Source: Phragmites australis
Lineage: Eukaryota > Streptophyta > Magnoliopsida > Poales > Poaceae
DNA length: 64,000 nucleotides
NCBI RefSeq assembly: GCF_958298935.1
Contig: NC_084928.1
Location: forward strand, 17,391,501 to 17,455,500
Direction: 5' to 3'
Shown here one piece after another: positions 1 to 11,149 of this stretch. The translations under genes were made by a program, and so were the position numbers. Position 1 is the first letter of the stretch. Every line of letters begins with the position of its first letter. The notes under the pieces were generated by a model. That model was not told the origin of the DNA. It saw only the letters and a program-made list of their open reading frames with translations, and made no database searches.

Positions 1-119
1 CCTCTATCCCAGCCCCTTCGCATTCCACGACTATTAGCGGCCGCGGGGTGCGAGATCCGAGGGGTAGTGCGTTGCGTTAGGCGGGAGTAGGGAAGAACAT
101 ATCGTTTAATAATGTTTCG

Positions 120-600
120 ATGTGCGACACCTTGTAGTACGGAGGCTAGGCCTTCAAGATACCGGAGGGGTTAGATGATTTTGGCACGGAGACTTTTAGT
201 CTTCACGGTGCCAGAGGATCCTTAGTTTGTATGAATCCTTTTTAGCATGAGGCTAGGCCTTCAAGATGCCGGGGAAGTTATCCCTCCGCCACGTAAGTCA
301 GCCGGGCCTTAAAGATGATGGAGGGTCTTATGCCTGTCCGACACAGAGGCAATGCCTTCAAGATGCCGGAGCAGTCTTTGCATCTCCTCCACATAGGTTA
401 GCTAGACCTTAATATATGGCGGAGGGATATATGCCTGTCTAGCACGGAGGCTGAGCCTTCAATATGCTAGAGCGGTCTTTGCCTCTCTGCCACGTAGGTC
501 AGCCAGGCCTTAAAGATGGCAAAGGGATATACTTCTCCGGCACAGAGGCTCTGCATTCAAGATGCTGGAGGTTTTTACCTTTCCGACACGGAGGCAATGC
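120..600 (-). repeat. Tandem repeats in 3' UTR of Tat-like element 1
   Basis: A degenerate array of roughly 49-bp monomers arranged as ~100-bp dimers. The core CCTTCAAGAT-type word falls near 151, 258, 355, 456 and 553. The alternate CCTTAAAGAT-type word falls near 307, 407 and 508. The array lies downstream, on the minus strand, of the integrase remnant at 611-1927. This is the usual place for the hypervariable tandem repeats that Tat-lineage gypsy elements carry between pol and the 3' LTR. The 3' LTR itself would lie left of the window. Bases 1-119 look like the same 3' UTR without a clear repeat. Confidence 0.75.
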
Positions 601-610
601 CTCAGTCCTC

Positions 611-1927
611 TCAAAAGATCGAGAACAATAAAAAACCATAGCGAAGGGTCTCCGTATTCCAGCTATGTTCGAGGGGGGTCTCTACTGTATCAGCCAGGTG
701 ATAAGAGCCGGGCATGTTATACCTGTGGACCAGGTATGGGCCCTCCCATTTGTTGCGCAGTTTTCCTAGAGCTAGGGCATGTCGAAGTACTAGGTCGTCG
801 GGCTCGAAGCTTAGTGGCGCAACCTTAAGGATCGTACCAGGCCTTGGTTTTCTTAATGTAGTGATCGAGATTCTGGACAGCATGGAGCTGCATGCCTTCG
901 GTGAGATCGAGGGAGAGCTCTCTTATTCCAGTAGTTTGTGGAAATGCACCCTGAGTGAGCATCCCGTGATCTTGGTGGGGGTCATGGCCTCGTCGCCGTA
1001 TAGGAGGCGGAAGGGGGTGAACTCGGTGGCTGGTGTGACAGTGGTGCGGAGGGACCATAAAACCTTAGGAAACTCTTTGACCCATAGGCCTCGAGCTAGG
1101 CCGATGAGTCGGCGATTTAAGCTGGTGAGGATGTTGCCGTTGGCCCGTTCGACAGCTCTGTTGGACTGAGGATGTCGAACTACGGCGAAGTATAATTTGA
1201 TGCTGAGGTCGTCGCAGAATTGTCTAAAAGGCCCAGAGTCAAATTATGTGCTGTTGTTGTTCGTGAGCTGTCGTGGAACGCCGAAGTGGCAAATTATGTT
1301 TGTCCAAAAGAACTTCTGGACATTCTTTGATGTGATCATTGTGAGGGGCTCAGCCTCGACCCATTTGGAGAAGTATTCCAATCCTACCACCGCATACTAA
1401 AGGTTGCCTTTGGCACGAGGGAATGGTTCGATGAGGTCTATGCCCCAATGAGCCAGGGGCCAGACGGGAGTAATTGGTTGTAGGGGAGCCGGAGGCTGGT
1501 GGCTTCGGCGTCCCATCCACTAGCATCCTTGGTAGGTGCGGACGAGGTCTTCTGCATCGTACATGATTGTAGGCCAATGGGGCCCCTGGCGAAGTGCCTT
1601 GCAGGCTAGGGTGCAAGGCGCCAAACCATTGCTGCAAAGGCCTTCATATATCTGCTGGAGGAGGTTGGCCCCTTCTTGTTTAGTAATGCAGCGAAGGAGG
1701 GGAGCGTAGACACCAGTCTTGTAAAGGGCGCCTTCTATGAGATGGTAGCCCCTGGCGTGATGCTGAATGCAGCGAAGCGCGATCGGGTCTTCTGGCTCTT
1801 CTGTTCCAGTGCGGAAGGATAAGAGGGGAGCTCTCCAGTCTGTGGTTTTGATGGGGAAGATGGTGGCGGCCATCTCGTTAAGGGTTTTAGCAACTGGCTG
1901 GTGTAGAGTTTCAAGGAAAGCGCCCAA
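611..1927 (-). pseudogene. Integrase remnant of Tat-like Ty3/gypsy element 1
   Basis: Broken minus-strand integrase, which would insert element cDNA into the genome. Near 1520-1927 is the N-terminal zinc-binding region, with the words YEGLCSNGL and ALRQGPHWP. The expected paired histidines and one cysteine are missing, so the HHCC finger is degenerate. Near 825-1058 and 611-883 are the C-terminal parts, including FEPDDLVLRHALALGKLRN, KWEGPYLV and WNTETLRYGF, which match the KWEGPY/WNAEHLR tail of Tat integrases. The core between them is shattered by frameshifts. It follows the RNase H block of the same element without a gap. No function is likely. Confidence 0.8.
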
Positions 1928-3109
1928 TGGTGGGTCTTTGACCTTGGCGGCAGCTTTTTCTAGGGCATTTGTCTGCCTGGCTATTGGTCGTTCGCGGTAT
2001 GCTCTGTATTGATATTCTGCGGAACTGTGCTTCGGCCTTGTGGATGGCTTCGAGGTATCTTGACATGTCCGGATGTCGAACTTGGAAGCTCTTGTCGATG
2101 TGGCCGGCGATGATCTGGGAGTCGGTCCAAATGATGACTTTGGCTACCCCCAAGGCTCGGGCCTTCTAGAGGCCTAAGAGGACGGCTTCGTATTCAGCTA
2201 TGTTGTTGGTCGTCTTGAAATCCAAGCGAGCAGCGAATTGGACTTGCTGGCCTGTGGGGGGGATGAGGACCGCACCATGAAGCCGTATGCTCCGTCGATG
2301 TAGATAGTCAATTTGTCTTGGGGAGGGGTAGCGGTAGGTTCGGCGGCGCCAGAGTCCATTCAGCGATGAAGTCTGCCAAAATTTGGGATTTGGTGGTGGT
2401 GCGGGCCACAAACCTTGCCACGAATGGGGCTAGTTCTACTGCCCATTTGCCAATGCGTCCCGTCGCCTCCCGGTTGCGAAACATGTTGCCAAGTGGGTAA
2501 GCGGTTGGAACAATGATGTCGTAGGCGAGGAAGTAGTGCCTTAGCTTGCGTGAGGCCATTAGCAGGGCGTATGCTATCTTTTCGAGATCGGTGTAACATG
2601 TCTTGGCTCCGGCGAAGGCCTCCGAGACATAGTATACATCCCTTTGGGTAGAGCGACTGTCACTTTTCTCCTCCCTTACCAGGGCGATGCTGACAGCAGA
2701 GGCAGAGACAGACAAGTATAAGAGCAGCCCTTCGCCGGAGAGGGGCATCATGAGTGTTTCGAGGTGGGAAAGGTGGGCCTTGAGGGCCTCGAATGACGCC
2801 TGGCGGAGTCCAGTTGAATGGTTCGAAGCCCCTCAGCGTTTTGAAGAAGGGCAGGTTGTGCTCGGCGGATTTGGTGAGGAAGCGGCTGAGGGCTGCGAGG
2901 CGGTCGGCCAAGCATTGTACTTCCTTTCGATTGGTGAGAGGTGACATTTCTGTGATGGCACAAATCTTGCCCAAATTGGCCTCGATGCCTCTTTGGTATA
3001 CGATATATCCTAGCATCTTTCCAGCCTTAGCGCCGAATACGCACTTCTTTAGGTTCAGCCGCACGCCGACCTGAAGAGAGTGTTCGATAATGGAGCAGTT
3101 GACACCCAA
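1911..3109 (-). pseudogene. RT C-terminus, RNase H and second RNase H of Tat-like element 1
   Basis: Read from 3109 downward, the fragment begins in the RT thumb/connection with LKKCVFGAKAGKMLGY, followed by RGIEAN and LADRLAALSRFL. RNase H-like sequence follows (LLLYLSVSASAVSIALVREE, FAGAKTCYTDLEKIAYALL, RKLRHYFLAYDI). Then comes a second, Tat-specific archaeal-type RNase H (FKTTNNIAEYEAVLLGL, IIWTDSQIIAGHI). A second RNase H of this kind is a hallmark of the Tat/Retand lineage. The catalytic RT palm is absent: the sequence jumps from the pre-RT linker at about 3116 to the thumb at about 3109. Several frameshifts and stops are present. Confidence 0.85.
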
Positions 3110-3115
3110 GAGATC

Positions 3116-4060
3116 CTACGGGGACCATGCGAAGGTGTCGAGGTTACCTTGTAGGACGGTCAAAAGCTGGGTTTTCTGCCCAGATGTGAGGTCCGCCCCT
3201 ATTTGGATGGTCCGGTTGGGTTGGTTTGGATGTACGGGGACATCCCCCTCCGGTTGTGGCCATAGAGGGCAGTGGTGCTCGGGATGCGCCAACGGAGGGT
3301 CCTCGGAGCCCTCCATGGTCACGTCATGGATGTGGCGGCCGGGGAGCAGAGCAGGGTGCCCGTACTCGATACACCTAGCTAGGTCTTGGTTGCCATGGAT
3401 GGTTATTAGCCCAGGGGGTAAGGGCATCTTCAAGCAGAGGTAATTGTGATTGGGTACAGCTCTGAATCCGTTCAGAGTTCCTCATCCTAGAATGGCGTTG
3501 TAGGCGTAACATACATCCACAACATCGAAGATGATTACTTTGGTCTGTGCTGCGGGGCCCTCGCCGAAGATGATCGGGAATTCTATCTGGCCTAAGGCGT
3601 CGAGGGGGGCCCATTGAATCCTTGGAGGGGTCTCTGACCTGGTGAGAGTTGGCTTCATGGGATTTGGAGCTGGTCGAAGGCATGTATGAAGAGGAGGTCC
3701 ACCGAGCTACCTCCGTCGATCAGTATTCAACGGACCTCAACTTCAACGATGTTCGCTGAGATGACTAGGGCATCAGAGTGGGGAAATTTCACCCCTTTGG
3801 AATCATCAATGGTGAATGTCACGGGGGCGTCGGCCCATTCGGGGGCCTACCGATGGATGCTGGTTGCTCCATGTGGTGCACCCCGTGTGCGTAGTCTCAC
3901 CGCTGCCGTTTCGAAGTGCAGCCGAATCTCCCTCCGCCGGTTATAGCGAGGACGATCTATCTGCCACGCGTCCCTTTGTCGTTGTACTGCACTACAAATG
4001 ATTGGGACGGAGAAGGTAAGGCCAGCTACGGAGGGTTCTGCAAGGGCATATGATCGACCT
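3116..4060 (-). pseudogene. Protease and gag-pol linker of Tat-like element 1
   Basis: Minus-strand remnant of the aspartic protease that cuts the element polyprotein. The active-site motif IDGGSSVDLLF is visible near 3697-3729, preceded by DALVISANIVEVEV and an Arg-to-stop change. Downstream are EFPIIFGEG, VIIFDVVDV and YNAILG, where the expected Arg of ILGRGTLN is a TGA near 3485. Another stop follows LQIP near 3660. The segment ends in the linker DLTSGQKTQLLTVLQ...DTFAWSP that normally precedes RT, and there the element is deleted. Its upstream end abuts the CRM-like fragment near 4060. Confidence 0.8.
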
Positions 4061-7000
4061 GCCGGCTAGCATCATCAGTTTTATGACATGGTATGAAGTG
4101 AGCCATTTTAGAGAATCGATCAACAACCACAAAGATATTATCCCTCCCCTTCTTAGTTCGAGGTAAGCCCAAAACAAAATCCATAGAAATATCGAGCCAA
4201 GGAGAAGTAGGGACAGGTAACGGCATATACAAACCGTGGTTGTTCAGGTGTGACTTAGCTTTCTGGCACGTGGTGCAGCGTGCAACAAAGCGCTCCACGT
4301 CGCGGCGCATCTGGGGCCAAAAGAAGTGTGCGGCCAGAATCTCCTGTGTCTTGTAAACGCCAAAGTGTCCCATGAGGCCGCCACCATGCGCTTCCTGCAA
4401 CAGCAAAAGACGAACCGAGCTTGCTGGAATACATAGCTTGTTAGCGCGGAACAAGAACCCATCGTTTACATGGAATTTACACCATGGTTTACCATCCTTG
4501 CAATGCATCATGATGGCCTTAAAATCAGGATCATCGGCGTATTGTTCTTTCACAGTTTGTAAGCCAAAAATTTTAAAGTCTAACTGGGACAGCATGGTGT
4601 ATCTATGCGACAAAGCATCAGCAATAATGTTGTCTTTCCCGTTCTTGTGTTTGATGATGTAAGGAAAAGACTCTATGAATTCTACCCACTTAGCATGCCG
4701 ACGGTTCAGATTGGTTTGGCTACGAATATGTTTTAAAGCCTCATGATCAGAATGAATAATAAACTCGCGAGGCCATAAATAATGCTGCCAAGTTTGTAGA
4801 GTGCGAACCAAAGCGAAAAGTTCTTTGTCATAAGTTGAATAATTCAGACTAGCACCGCTTAATTTTTCGCTAAAGTAAGCCACTGGTTTTCCCTCTTGAA
4901 GCAAAACACCGCCCAACCCAATACCACTAGCATCGCATTCAAGTTCAAACATCTTATTGAAATCAGGAAGCTGTAGTAAGGGGGCATGTGTCAACTTATC
5001 TTTTAGGATGGTGAATGCCTCTTCTTGTGCCGTACCCCAGGAGAAAGGAATGCCCTTTTTGGTGAGCTCATGCAACGGGGCGGCAATGGAGCTGAAATCA
5101 CGCACAAACCGTCGGTAGAATCCTGCAAGCCCAAGAAAACTCCGAATCTGCGTAACTGTCGTCGGCGTGGGCCAGCTCTGGATGGCGTCAATCTTGCTGC
5201 TGTCCACCTCAATGCCCTGTGGAGTAACAACATAGCCAAGAAACGACACACGTTGTGTGCAGAAGTTGCACTTTTCCAAGTTACCAAATAAACGGGCAGC
5301 GCGCAAAGCATCAAAAACAGCACGCAAATGTTCCAAATGCTCTTCCATAGACTTGCTGTAAATCAGAATATCGTCGAAATAAACAACCACAAACAGTCCT
5401 ATGAACGGCCTCAAAACTTCATTCATTAAGCGCATAAATGTGCTGGGAGCATTAGTCAATCCAAACGGCATAACTAACCATTCATATAAGCCAAATTTTG
5501 TTTTAAATGCCGTTTTCCATTCATCCCCAAGTTTCATTCTAATCTGGTGGTACCCGCTACGCAAATCGACCTTGGAGAATATAACAGCACCGCTAAGCTC
5601 ATCAAGCATATCATCAAGGCGAGGTATAGGATAGCGATAACGAATCGTGATATTGTTAATCGCGCGACAATCTACGCACATGCGCCAGGTACCATCCTTC
5701 TTTGGAACAAGTAAAACAGGAACAGAGCAAGGGCTAAGAGACTCACGAATGTAGCCCTTATCAAGTAACGCTTGGACTTGGCGCTGAATCTCCTTTGTTT
5801 CAGCGGGATTGGTACGGTACGGGGCGCGGTTGGGAAGCTGGGCGCCTGGGATAAGGTCGATCTGGTGCTCAATGCCGCGAATGGGAGGAAGACCTGGTGG
5901 TAACTCCTTCGGAAACACATCGGCATAGTCCTGCAAAAGCTTAGTAACAGCAGGGGGTATGTCCAAAGATGGCGCATCATCTAGTGAAAACAGCACATGA
6001 GAGCATACAAGCGCATAGCATGGCAGATTATCATCACGTACTTCATCGAAATCAGATTTAGTGGCTAGCAAAACAGGAGCTTTCAGTTTAATCTCGTTTT
6101 GTATGTGCGGTTGCTGCTGGTGTTGTTTAGCTTTAGCGATGTCATCTTTTACAATCTGTTCAGGGGTCATTGGATGAAGAATTATTTTCTTGCCCTTAAA
6201 CATCAAAGAGTAATGGTTTGTGCGACCATGATGTAAGCTATCCGTATCATATTGCCAAGGCCTACCGAGCAGCAACGAACAGGCTTCCATGGGAACAACA
6301 TCGCAATCGGCATAATCATGATAGGACCCCATAGAGAAATGAACACGTACCGAGCGTGTTACCTTGAGTTTGCCGCCCTGGTTTAGCCATTGAATATGGT
6401 AGGGGTGTGGGTGTGGGCGCGTTGAGAGAAACAACTTCTCCATCAGATCCGTGCTTGCCAAGTTGTTGCAGCTGCCGCCGTCAATAATGATGCGAACAGA
6501 TCGTTCTTGCACAACGCCTTTGGTGTGGAACAAGGTGTGGCGCTGGTTCTGCTCTGGTTGTGCAACCTGTGTGCTGAGAACGCGCTGCACAACAAGACTC
6601 TCATACTTGTCGGCGTCAGTGGCAGCCACATGTTCTTCTTCGGTTCCTGCAACGTCAGTGGCAAGCATAGCATATATGGTTTCTTCGGAATCACTAGCTG
6701 AAGAATACTCACCATTGTCACGTATAATCAGCGTGCGCTTGTTGGGGCAGTCCCGTATCACGTGACCAAAACCTTTGCAGCGATGGCATTGAATGTCCTT
6801 GGTGCGTCCAGAGGAAGAGGCGCCCTTTGTTGCGTGATGTGGCGCTGGAGTTTTTGCTGCTGCCTTGTCACTCGGAGTGCCGCTAGGTGGAGATGGCGCT
6901 GCTGGGTGTGACACGGCCACAGGCTTAGGGGCTGAGTGGAATGACGTGGTGCGACCTGCAAAAGAGTTAGCATGTGTCCTCGCGTGTCGTCCCTGCACTT

Positions 7001-7910
7001 CACGTTCAGCTTTGCAAGCAAGATGGAACAAACGAGTAATATTATTGTACTCCTTATAATCAAGCACATCCTGAATTTCACGGTTTAAACCACCCAAAAA
7101 ACGTGCCATAGCAGCATCATTGTTCTCAACTAAACCACAACGAAGCATACCAGTTTGCAGCTCCTGATAGTACTCTTCAACAGAGTTTGTACCTTGCCTT
7201 AAACGCTGTAGTTTATTAAGCATATCGCGAGCATAATATGAGGGAACAAATCTGTGGCGCATGAGAACTTTTAAAGCATCCCAAGTGGTAGGAATTTCAG
7301 TGGGGTGTTTGCTGCCATGTTCGCGCCACCAAATAGAAGCAAAATGGGTAAACTCACTAGTAGCAGCTCTAACTTGATGTTGTGCAGGAAAAGCATGACA
7401 TGCAAATTTTTGATCAACAGCAAGTTCCCACTCAAGATAAGCATCAGGATCATATTTACCATTGAATTCAGGTATAGTGAGTTTAATTTTAGAGAAAGAA
7501 TCATCCTGGTTACGTACCACACGACGAGGTCCTCGCCGGCGACGACGGTCCTGAGCGTCATGCTCGGTGTCGCCACCATAATCAGTGTCGCCCTGTACCT
7601 CACCAAGCTGCTGGGACAACTCCTCAAGCCGTGTCATGATGGTGTCGAGGCTGGTGTTGGTGGTGGCTTGGGCGGTTTTTAATTCCTGGAGCGCCGAACC
7701 GGCTTCAATTTGTGCTGTTTCAAGCTGACCAAGGCGCTCGTTGGTGACGTGAATGTCTTCAGCGAGGCCATCAACTTGGAGGCGCATTTGTCGCTCAAAA
7801 TGCTGTATGATGCGCTTGGTACGAGGGGACTGTGGCGTGGCGATCGCATCAGCTTGATCCCCCGAGGATCCTGCCATTGTTAGTGCAAAGAACAAGAGAA
7901 CAAGGAACAA
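4026..7910 (-). CDS. CRM-like chromovirus gag-pol polyprotein, truncated in integrase
   Basis: Open frame of 1,294 codons with no internal stop. The start is M1 or, more plausibly, Met12 ([11 protein letters not shown] at 7877). Order: coiled-coil gag N-terminus (~30-105); gag core (~141-310, [20 protein letters not shown]); CCHC knuckle [14 protein letters not shown] (375-388); aspartic protease IIDGGSCNN (~475); reverse transcriptase ~690-870 with YFDD at 844-847; RNase H with D993, E1030 and D1055; integrase zinc finger (HGGGLMGH through CTTCQKAKS, ~1175-1220); first catalytic Asp in MDFVLGLP (~1244). Homology stops after CHKTDDAS (~1282, position ~4064), and the last ~12 residues are foreign. 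It lacks the rest of the integrase. Lineage call: CRM-like, from gag and RT wording and from the related copy at 11150-15063. Confidence 0.9.
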   Translation of the reverse strand: MFLVLLFFALTMAGSSGDQADAIATPQSPRTKRIIQHFERQMRLQVDGLAEDIHVTNERLGQLETAQIEAGSALQELKTAQATTNTSLDTIMTRLEELSQQLGEVQGDTDYGGDTEHDAQDRRRRRGPRRVVRNQDDSFSKIKLTIPEFNGKYDPDAYLEWELAVDQKFACHAFPAQHQVRAATSEFTHFASIWWREHGSKHPTEIPTTWDALKVLMRHRFVPSYYARDMLNKLQRLRQGTNSVEEYYQELQTGMLRCGLVENNDAAMARFLGGLNREIQDVLDYKEYNNITRLFHLACKAEREVQGRHARTHANSFAGRTTSFHSAPKPVAVSHPAAPSPPSGTPSDKAAAKTPAPHHATKGASSSGRTKDIQCHRCKGFGHVIRDCPNKRTLIIRDNGEYSSASDSEETIYAMLATDVAGTEEEHVAATDADKYESLVVQRVLSTQVAQPEQNQRHTLFHTKGVVQERSVRIIIDGGSCNNLASTDLMEKLFLSTRPHPHPYHIQWLNQGGKLKVTRSVRVHFSMGSYHDYADCDVVPMEACSLLLGRPWQYDTDSLHHGRTNHYSLMFKGKKIILHPMTPEQIVKDDIAKAKQHQQQPHIQNEIKLKAPVLLATKSDFDEVRDDNLPCYALVCSHVLFSLDDAPSLDIPPAVTKLLQDYADVFPKELPPGLPPIRGIEHQIDLIPGAQLPNRAPYRTNPAETKEIQRQVQALLDKGYIRESLSPCSVPVLLVPKKDGTWRMCVDCRAINNITIRYRYPIPRLDDMLDELSGAVIFSKVDLRSGYHQIRMKLGDEWKTAFKTKFGLYEWLVMPFGLTNAPSTFMRLMNEVLRPFIGLFVVVYFDDILIYSKSMEEHLEHLRAVFDALRAARLFGNLEKCNFCTQRVSFLGYVVTPQGIEVDSSKIDAIQSWPTPTTVTQIRSFLGLAGFYRRFVRDFSSIAAPLHELTKKGIPFSWGTAQEEAFTILKDKLTHAPLLQLPDFNKMFELECDASGIGLGGVLLQEGKPVAYFSEKLSGASLNYSTYDKELFALVRTLQTWQHYLWPREFIIHSDHEALKHIRSQTNLNRRHAKWVEFIESFPYIIKHKNGKDNIIADALSHRYTMLSQLDFKIFGLQTVKEQYADDPDFKAIMMHCKDGKPWCKFHVNDGFLFRANKLCIPASSVRLLLLQEAHGGGLMGHFGVYKTQEILAAHFFWPQMRRDVERFVARCTTCQKAKSHLNNHGLYMPLPVPTSPWLDISMDFVLGLPRTKKGRDNIFVVVDRFSKMAHFIPCHKTDDASRQVDHMPLQNPP

Positions 7911-8957
7911 AATAGTATGTCCTACAGCTAGTGGAATGGGTTGCTGAACAGGGCGCTCAAACTAAAACCGTTATCAAGTTCTTACCCGTTCTTACCAAGC
8001 CAGCAGGGGTGACCTGCAACCAGCGGTGCAACCGATGAAGCTTGGATAGAGCGATTGCCAGAGGACACAACCTGCACGCTGTAGGGATTTGTGGAGCTAT
8101 AGGAAAGTTTTACGTGGGAGCAAGGATTAGCACAATCAATCAGCAAATGCAAAGTTGAATAAGAGTGCAAACACGTAGCAAATGCTGCTGGAACCAAGTG
8201 AAAAACCGAACAGAATAGAGGCAAAGGAGGCGCGCAAAGGTGGAGAGGGCGCACCAAATCCCTGAACTAGGAAGGGGGCGCACAAGCTAGGATGTTGCTG
8301 CCTTCCAAAATCGAAGAGCCTGAATTAGAAAGCTGGGGCGCACCAAATATGGAGGTTCTGCTTGCCAAAAACAAAGATGCTGGATGAAGATATGGGGCGC
8401 ACCAAATCGATTGCACTTCTTACACTTTCCCTTTTTTTTTTGATTCTGCACCGTGCCTTTTCTTCTGTTCTTTTTTTTTTTTTTTGATAACCAGATCAGG
8501 CGCCCCAAAATTTCCAAGCAGAAATGATCAAAACTTGCCAAAACGAAACCAGCAGGGGGGCGCACAAGATATGCTTTCCAAAACGAACCAAGCACAAATG
8601 GCAGGAAACCAACAGCAGCAATTAACTTCCAAAACAAGGAGGGGGGGGGGGAAACGCACCAGATTTGGTGGGATGGTTCTGATCTGGGCGGAACAGGGGG
8701 AGGGAAGAACGTGGTATGGATGAACGAAAGAAGAACGGTGGTGAACAGTGGAGACACGGAGCGACCAGCAACAAGTGACGCAAATGCACGCAAATTCAAC
8801 AACACAAGATTACTGAATGAAAGTGCAAGGCCAAATGGTTCGGGGACAAGGTTCTAACCTGAATTTTTTTTTTGTAGCTTTTCTGGTGGACGATAGGACG
8901 ATGAACAACTCTCAAACTAAAGGGATAAAACTCGATAAAACTCACCGATCAACCTGT
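7911..8957 (-). other. 5' untranslated leader of CRM-like element 1
   Basis: About 1 kb between the primer-binding site and the gag start, with no convincing gene. It contains repeated words such as GGGCGCACCAAAT and homopolymer runs: T tracts near 8429-8485, G14 near 8640-8653 and T9 near 8866. ORFs here come from low-complexity sequence and are not annotated. Confidence 0.6.
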
Positions 8958-8969
8958 AATCTGATACCA
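8958..8969 (-). other. Primer-binding site (initiator tRNA-Met type)
   Basis: On the minus strand the sequence reads TGGTATCAGATT, matching the TGGTATCAGA start of plant initiator-Met PBS sites. It begins two bases after the inferred LTR end. This fixes the orientation and shows that the adjacent LTR acts as a 5' LTR for the polyprotein ending at 7910. Confidence 0.85.
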
Positions 8970-8971
8970 CT

Positions 8972-9537
8972 TGATGGAGCTGGAGTGCCCGATCTTTCAG
9001 TGAGAGGGATAACTTCGATTTGTGGAGGAGGTGACTCTCGCGATCCGACTACGAACGAACAGGTCGTGGCGCCTTAGCAATCGCTGAACCAACTCCAAAT
9101 GGTTATTGACCTTGCTGGTGGCAAGATCAACCTGAACACGAGGTTCTATTCCTGCAAGCAATCGAAGAACAAGCAAGAACAAGATGAAGGCAAAACTGAA
9201 TATCAATCGCTCACGAATTGGGGTTCACAATGGCTGTCCACAGGTGGCCGCTGAGCACAACTGCAGCACAGGACGTTTGCACAATGGCTAAACTTATCAA
9301 AGAAAACCCAAGCAAAAGAGGGGGCGCAGCCCCTGGCTAAATAGGGGGAGGAGGCGTGAGGAAGGTAGGCGCCCAGCCTGCCCACAAGGCAGGGAATAGG
9401 CGCCCAAACAGCCACACGCCATCTCCTTGATCCCCTTTCCTGATTTAGGTGGCGCAGCACCTTCCTGGTTATTTCTTGACAAAACTAAAAACACATAGGT
9501 GGCCAGCACCTAGACATTATTCTGGGCAGGTTCATCA
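8972..9537 (-). repeat. LTR of CRM-like element 1 (566 bp)
   Basis: Bounded by TGATGA at its minus-strand start and CCATCA at its end, a short inverted terminal repeat. It contains a TATA-like CTATTTAG stretch near 9338 and lies directly before the PBS. It is also preceded, on the same strand, by the stop codon of a pol C-terminus at 9560. It is therefore positioned both as a 3' LTR of one unit and as a 5' LTR of the next. Confidence 0.7.
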
Positions 9538-9559
9538 TGAGCATAGATGGCGCATGCAC

Positions 9560-9712
9560 TTAGGAAACTTCTGGTCCTTCATTCTTCAAAATCATCACGA
9601 AGTTTAATTCACGTGCACGAGCTCGAGTGAGTGGTCCTGGTGGCGCCTGTGCTGGTTCAGTTGGAGTAGCCATTCCCGTGTCGGGGTTGATGTCCTCATC
9701 ACCTGGGTTGCA
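9560..9712 (-). pseudogene. C-terminal tail of CRM-like pol polyprotein
   Basis: The minus strand reads NPGDEDINPDTGMATP, then GPLTRARARELNFVMILKN, EGPEVS and a stop at 9560-9562. The GPxTRARARxL motif is the characteristic end of CRM-type polyproteins. The sister copy in this window ends with GLITKARARQLDH at about 15063. It sits upstream of the LTR that feeds the gag-pol frame at 4026-7910, which is out of the normal order. The junction with the Tat-like gag lies at about 9700-9715. Confidence 0.75.
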
Positions 9713-10389
9713 GCATCGATGATCGAAGAGTCCAATATGCTCCTAATCTGGCCCTTGGTCTGGGAGAACCTTTGGAAGTAATCTCAGAGGGTTTCGTCCG
9801 GCTCCTGCCTGATAGTGAATAGGATTCTGGAGGTTACTGGCTCGACGAATGTGCCCTGGAAATTGCTGCAGAAGAGGTCTCGGAGTTGGGACAAGGCATG
9901 AATGGCGCCAGGGTCCAATGCCCAAAACTGGCGTATGGCCACCCCTTCTAAGACGAGAGGGAAGCATTTAGCCATGGTGGCTAGTCCGCCCCCGCTAGCC
10001 TCTATGGCCAGGGCGTAGGAACGGATGAACTCCTCGGGGTCCGAATCGCCCTTGAACTTAGGTAACGTTAGGGTCCGAAAGCCCTCTAGGAAGGGCGTAG
10101 CCTACAGGTCGGCTTGCAGGGGGGAGTCATAGTTTTGCAAGGGATCCTCGTGACGCCGGCCCCGAGGCTCCGGAGGCCAAACGGGTAGGGTCCTGGTGTC
10201 GAAGAGTTCATCGGCCCGTAGGGCTTGGGTTGGAATAGCATCGGTTGTCACGGGGGCGACGGTGATCGTGCGGGTAGCTTGCTGCTCAACCTGCAGGGCC
10301 ATTTGTAGTTCCTCCATATGGGTCAGGAGCACCGCTAAGTGTGATTGATGCTCGATTGGAATGGTGTTTACGGCGGTGGCACCGGCCAC
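9713..10389 (-). pseudogene. gag remnant of Tat-like element 1
   Basis: Minus-strand gag from MAGATAVNTIPIEHQS to LDSSIIDAA. Typical Tat gag words are present: LPKFKGDSDPEEFIRSYALA, MAKCFPLVLEG, LDPGAIHALSQLRDLFCSNF and FVEPVTSRILFTIRQEPDET. The frame carries two nonsense changes, a TAG after PLQADL near 10103 and a TGA after EPDETL near 9785, but is otherwise continuous. The C-terminal half of gag, including the zinc knuckle, is missing where the CRM-like fragment begins. This proves that the segments at 1-4060 and 9713-11076 belong to one element. Confidence 0.85.
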
Positions 10390-10681
10390 AGCCCTAGGGG
10401 CGCCGTGGGGGCCTCGCCTTGCTGCTGAGTCTCGGGGGTAGAGGGTCCTTCAGTGCCGGCCGTAGTTGTGGTGATGACTGGGTCAGCAGTGGCCATAAGA
10501 CCCTCGTTTCCCTCGGTGGGGGGGGGGCTATCATCAGCACGGCCTGTGTTTAGTCGCCACCACTATGGCACGGGTGTGACTGGGGGGTTGGCCACTGCTG
10601 CTGCGGCCTTGGTGGTCTTCTTCTTGGCTGGCATCCTACCTCTCTTAGCACTTCTGTGTTCGGGTCCCCACGGACAGCACA
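10390..10681 (-). other. Leader of Tat-like element 1
   Basis: About 290 bp between the gag start and the putative LTR end. It is GC-rich and simple, and no gene was recognised. The minus strand just after the LTR reads GTGCTGTCCGTGGGGACC, which could be a degenerate PBS, but the expected TGG start is not intact. Confidence 0.4.
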
Positions 10682-11076
10682 CTGTTGGTGCAAGAGATCG
10701 TCTTGCCCTAGCAAGTACGGTGAGAGTTTCTTCTAAGGAGGAGACTCAAGCTTGGAGATGAAGTTTGAGAGGAAGGAACACCACAAATGTATTAATAGTA
10801 GAAAATGGATCGGTCTGAAAGGAGTATGACAGCGTGGTTTAGTGCTTGGGCACCTCTGTGTCCTATGTGTTGCCTTGAGCGTTCTCCTTGTGTCCTCCTC
10901 CTTCCCCAGATGACCACGACCCCCTATTAATAGGCTGGTATGTAGATTAGTGTACAAATTATCACGATATACAAATATCTAGGATCTGACCGAATTACTA
11001 GGTCTTATCCCGGATAACTACTTTTTACCCTTTATAAAGGATAAATATCTACCATAGTAACTATTGGGGTGCCTGC
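10682..11076 (-). repeat. Putative 5' LTR of Tat-like element 1
   Basis: Inferred LTR of about 395 bp, starting TGCAGGCACC and ending GCACCAACA on the minus strand, upstream of the gag leader. The right boundary is set only by a TG dinucleotide and by the start of a different element soon after. The second LTR is outside the window, so the ends cannot be checked by alignment here. Bases 11077-11150 are unassigned. Confidence 0.5.
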
Positions 11077-11149
11077 AACCTGAGGAGTGAGCCGGTCGCC
11101 AATTGTGGCCTAGCGCCACGCTGTCAAGGGTGTTAGGACGGCGTCCACT

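Noticed and set aside
120..600. Regular ~50-bp direct repeats that could suggest a CRISPR array
   Set aside because: The repeats are degenerate, contiguous without unique spacers, and lie in the 3' UTR of a plant retroelement.
8287..8805. A 172-codon minus-strand ORF with a Lys-rich stretch
   Set aside because: It is driven by homopolymer T and A tracts in the retroelement leader, with no domain.
8958..8969. Possible tRNA-Met gene because of the initiator-Met match
   Set aside because: Only the 3'-end complement is present, next to an LTR, as in a primer-binding site; no cloverleaf can be formed.
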